Assembly (NCBI GenBank): GCA_017619935.1
Contig: JAFZRJ010000011.1
Span: 1 to 51,700, forward strand
Direction: 5' to 3'
DNA from: Muribaculaceae bacterium
Lineage (GTDB): Bacteria; Bacteroidota; Bacteroidia; Bacteroidales; Muribaculaceae
Length of the DNA: 51,700 nucleotides
Within the stretch, counting starts at the first letter, position 1, and every line of letters begins with the position of its first letter. Positions 50,712 through 51,700 of the stretch are shown here, piece by piece. Both the position numbers and the translations under genes were made by a program. The notes under the pieces are model-generated. The model was not told where the DNA came from. It was given only the letters and a program-made list of their open reading frames with translations, and did no database searches.

Positions 50712-51059
50712 TCACTGGATGTGAGGCACCGGAGACGGCAATCCCTGCGGCCGCGGTTTCGGCGTTGACGGCGATTTCTTGGATCCTTTCTTGTGAGCGT
50801 CACCATGCGAGTCATGCGACTTGTGGCGATGAACCCGCGCAGTTCTGGATGCTTTGGCCATCGAGTCGCGCACCGCAGCCTGTTGCCGTGCGCTATCGAC
50901 CTGCGTGGCCCATTGCTCCAATGCCGCCTTGTCGACAGCCGACGGCGATGGCCGATAGGTCGAAGCCGCCCACAACATGGCAACCACAACAACTATCAAC
51001 GCCAACACCACCAGAGCGCCCCTGCGCTCGTGACGCGACATCGACAGGAATTCTTTCAT
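50712..51059 (-). CDS. small single-pass membrane protein, start resembles ComEA-like proteins
   Basis: A 115-residue protein. Residues 1-13 (Met-Lys-Glu-Phe-Leu-Ser then Ser-Arg-His-Glu-Arg-Arg-Gly) and the following membrane helix (about 14-32) resemble the N-terminus of Bacteroidetes helix-hairpin-helix (ComEA-like) proteins. No helix-hairpin-helix follows: the rest is an alanine/glutamine-rich helix and a His/Lys/Ser/Pro-rich tail. The start is set at 51059 rather than 51068 because the promoter ends too close to the latter. It probably leads the folP-cdaA-DUF3109 operon. Function unknown. Confidence 0.65.
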   Translation of the reverse strand: MKEFLSMSRHERRGALVVLALIVVVVAMLWAASTYRPSPSAVDKAALEQWATQVDSARQQAAVRDSMAKASRTARVHRHKSHDSHGDAHKKGSKKSPSTPKPRPQGLPSPVPHIQ

Positions 51060-51076
51060 TTTACCCATTATTGTCG

Positions 51077-51107
51077 CAAAAGTACTGAAAGACGAGTGAA
51101 ATACAAA
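51077..51107 (-). promoter_or_regulatory. promoter of the small protein-folP-cdaA operon
   Basis: On the minus strand, TTTG (51104-51107), a 19-nt spacer and TACTTTTG (51077-51084). The expected transcript start near 51070 leaves about 10 nt before the ATG at 51059. Confidence 0.72.
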
Positions 51108-51206
51108 ATGAAAACATGATTTTTTTCAATTTTATCTACAATGTGGGGATATTTTGACTGATAAAACCCTCAACAAACCGCAAACAGTGTGTAAATGCAA
51201 ATAAAT

Positions 51207-51237
51207 TTTGTTTTTCATTTCATTTGCCGTAATTTTG
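51207..51237 (+). promoter_or_regulatory. promoter of the VanZ-like gene
   Basis: TTTG (51207-51210), a 19-nt spacer and TAATTTTG (51230-51237), both elements matching. It is divergent from the promoter at 51077-51107; the leader is about 27 nt. Confidence 0.72.
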
Positions 51238-51270
51238 CAACAAACTTAGAAATGTCTATCTCATTTGTTT

Positions 51271-51700
51271 ATGAAAACTTTTTTACGCAACATACCTGTA
51301 GGAACGCTTTCGGTGATTGCTATCGCCATCATCGCCTATCTATCGCTTGCCCGCGATCCGTTGGGCGCGTCACATGTGTCCCTGTTCAAGCATTCCGACA
51401 AAGTGGCCCATTTCCTCATGTATTTCATGGCCACATACGCTTTCACCATAGACTACGCCAAATTCAAACTGCCCCACCACACCAAGCTCAATCACGAATT
51501 GGCGCTCATGGCTAGCGCCATGCTGCTGGGACTTATCATGGAAGTGCTGCAGTTGACCATGAAAATCGGGCGTGGTTATGATATCATCGACATCTTGTTT
51601 AATTGCCTGGGGGCGTTTGCTGGATTTCTTCATCTCAAATGGAGAGGACTCAAAAATTTCCGTCACATCATGCTCCACTCTCATTCACACCATCATCACC
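51271..51700 (+). CDS. VanZ-like family membrane protein (3' truncated)
   Basis: The frame is open from the ATG at 51271 to the window end, so about 143 residues are visible. An N-terminal membrane helix (about 9-25) precedes Asp-Lys-Val-Ala-His-Phe, further helices (about 47-58 and 75-95), a Glu-Val-Leu-Gln pair and Arg-Gly-Tyr-Asp-Ile-Ile-Asp-Ile-Leu-Phe-Asn, the last two being the core VanZ-like pattern. The visible end is His-rich (His-Ser-His-Ser-His-His-His), unusual for the family. VanZ-like proteins are linked to teicoplanin resistance in enterococci, but most, as here, have no known role. Confidence 0.85.
   Translation, partial: MKTFLRNIPVGTLSVIAIAIIAYLSLARDPLGASHVSLFKHSDKVAHFLMYFMATYAFTIDYAKFKLPHHTKLNHELALMASAMLLGLIMEVLQLTMKIGRGYDIIDILFNCLGAFAGFLHLKWRGLKNFRHIMLHSHSHHHH

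Noticed and set aside
51195-51515. Plus-strand ORF of 106 codons near the window end
   Set aside because: It is out of frame with the VanZ-like gene starting at 51271, which has the family motifs and a matching promoter.
1-51700. tRNA, rRNA, CRISPR arrays, known riboswitches, prophage or insertion sequences
   Set aside because: I saw no cloverleaf, rRNA segment, regular spaced repeats, transposase or phage gene in the window; a tRNAscan or Infernal run would be needed to exclude weak cases.

Overview
The window looks like the chromosome of a gut-type Bacteroidales, most likely Muribaculaceae or a Prevotella relative. Four things support this. A complete bat (aerotolerance-type) operon is present. 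RicT, GldH and RNase Y lie in one gene string. Many exported proteins carry dockerin-like EF-hand pairs. About twenty promoters fit the Bacteroidetes pattern TTTG/TTG, a spacer of about 19-22 nt, then TAnnTTTG. I see no tRNA, rRNA, CRISPR array, prophage or intact insertion sequence. The family-level assignment is an inference.

Layout. 1-382 is the 3' end of an MBL-fold hydrolase. 372-9810 (minus) is one compact string transcribed from a promoter at 9872-9903: moxR, a DUF58 gene, a membrane protein, batA, batB, batC, batD, batE, a PAP2 phosphatase and a small DNA-binding protein. 10073-11819 (plus) carries pheS and nth, each followed by a hairpin terminator. 11922-15651 (minus) holds a guanine-deaminase-like gene, then rho-ruvX-def; a short plus-strand RNA with its own promoter and terminator sits at 12493-12570. 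15887-17857 is a fusion of a CCA-adding enzyme with an O6-alkylguanine-DNA alkyltransferase. 17854-22573 (minus) is a coiled-coil gene, zapA, a structured RNA in the 6S position, rny, ricT, gldH and gtrA.

22760-39405 is the accessory, surface-protein half. It has five exported proteins with dockerin-like modules: CotH-like, LRR/SUMF1, SUMF1, LRR and one unknown. Between them lie an SNF transporter, rsgA, a small winged-helix protein, two paralogous exported proteins of unknown family, a lipid A acyltransferase, a porin, a TlpA-like lipoprotein and an unlisted 44-aa membrane peptide gene. 39539-51700 returns to mostly core functions: a GH3/serine-hydrolase fusion, a 5'-nucleotidase, a THUMP-like methyltransferase, gpmI, an amphipathic helical protein, rplS, a DUF3109 gene, cdaA, folP, a small membrane protein and the start of a VanZ-like gene.

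How the genes work together. The bat string combines an AAA+ chaperone with von Willebrand A and TPR membrane proteins in an envelope complex. rho-ruvX-def and the zapA/rny/ricT string cover transcription termination, RNA decay and division. The dockerin-bearing proteins form a set of envelope or exported proteins sharing one tail module, with no cohesin partner visible here. The most unusual items are the CCA/MGMT fusion, the two small-RNA loci, the 44-aa ORF and the movable dockerin-like module.
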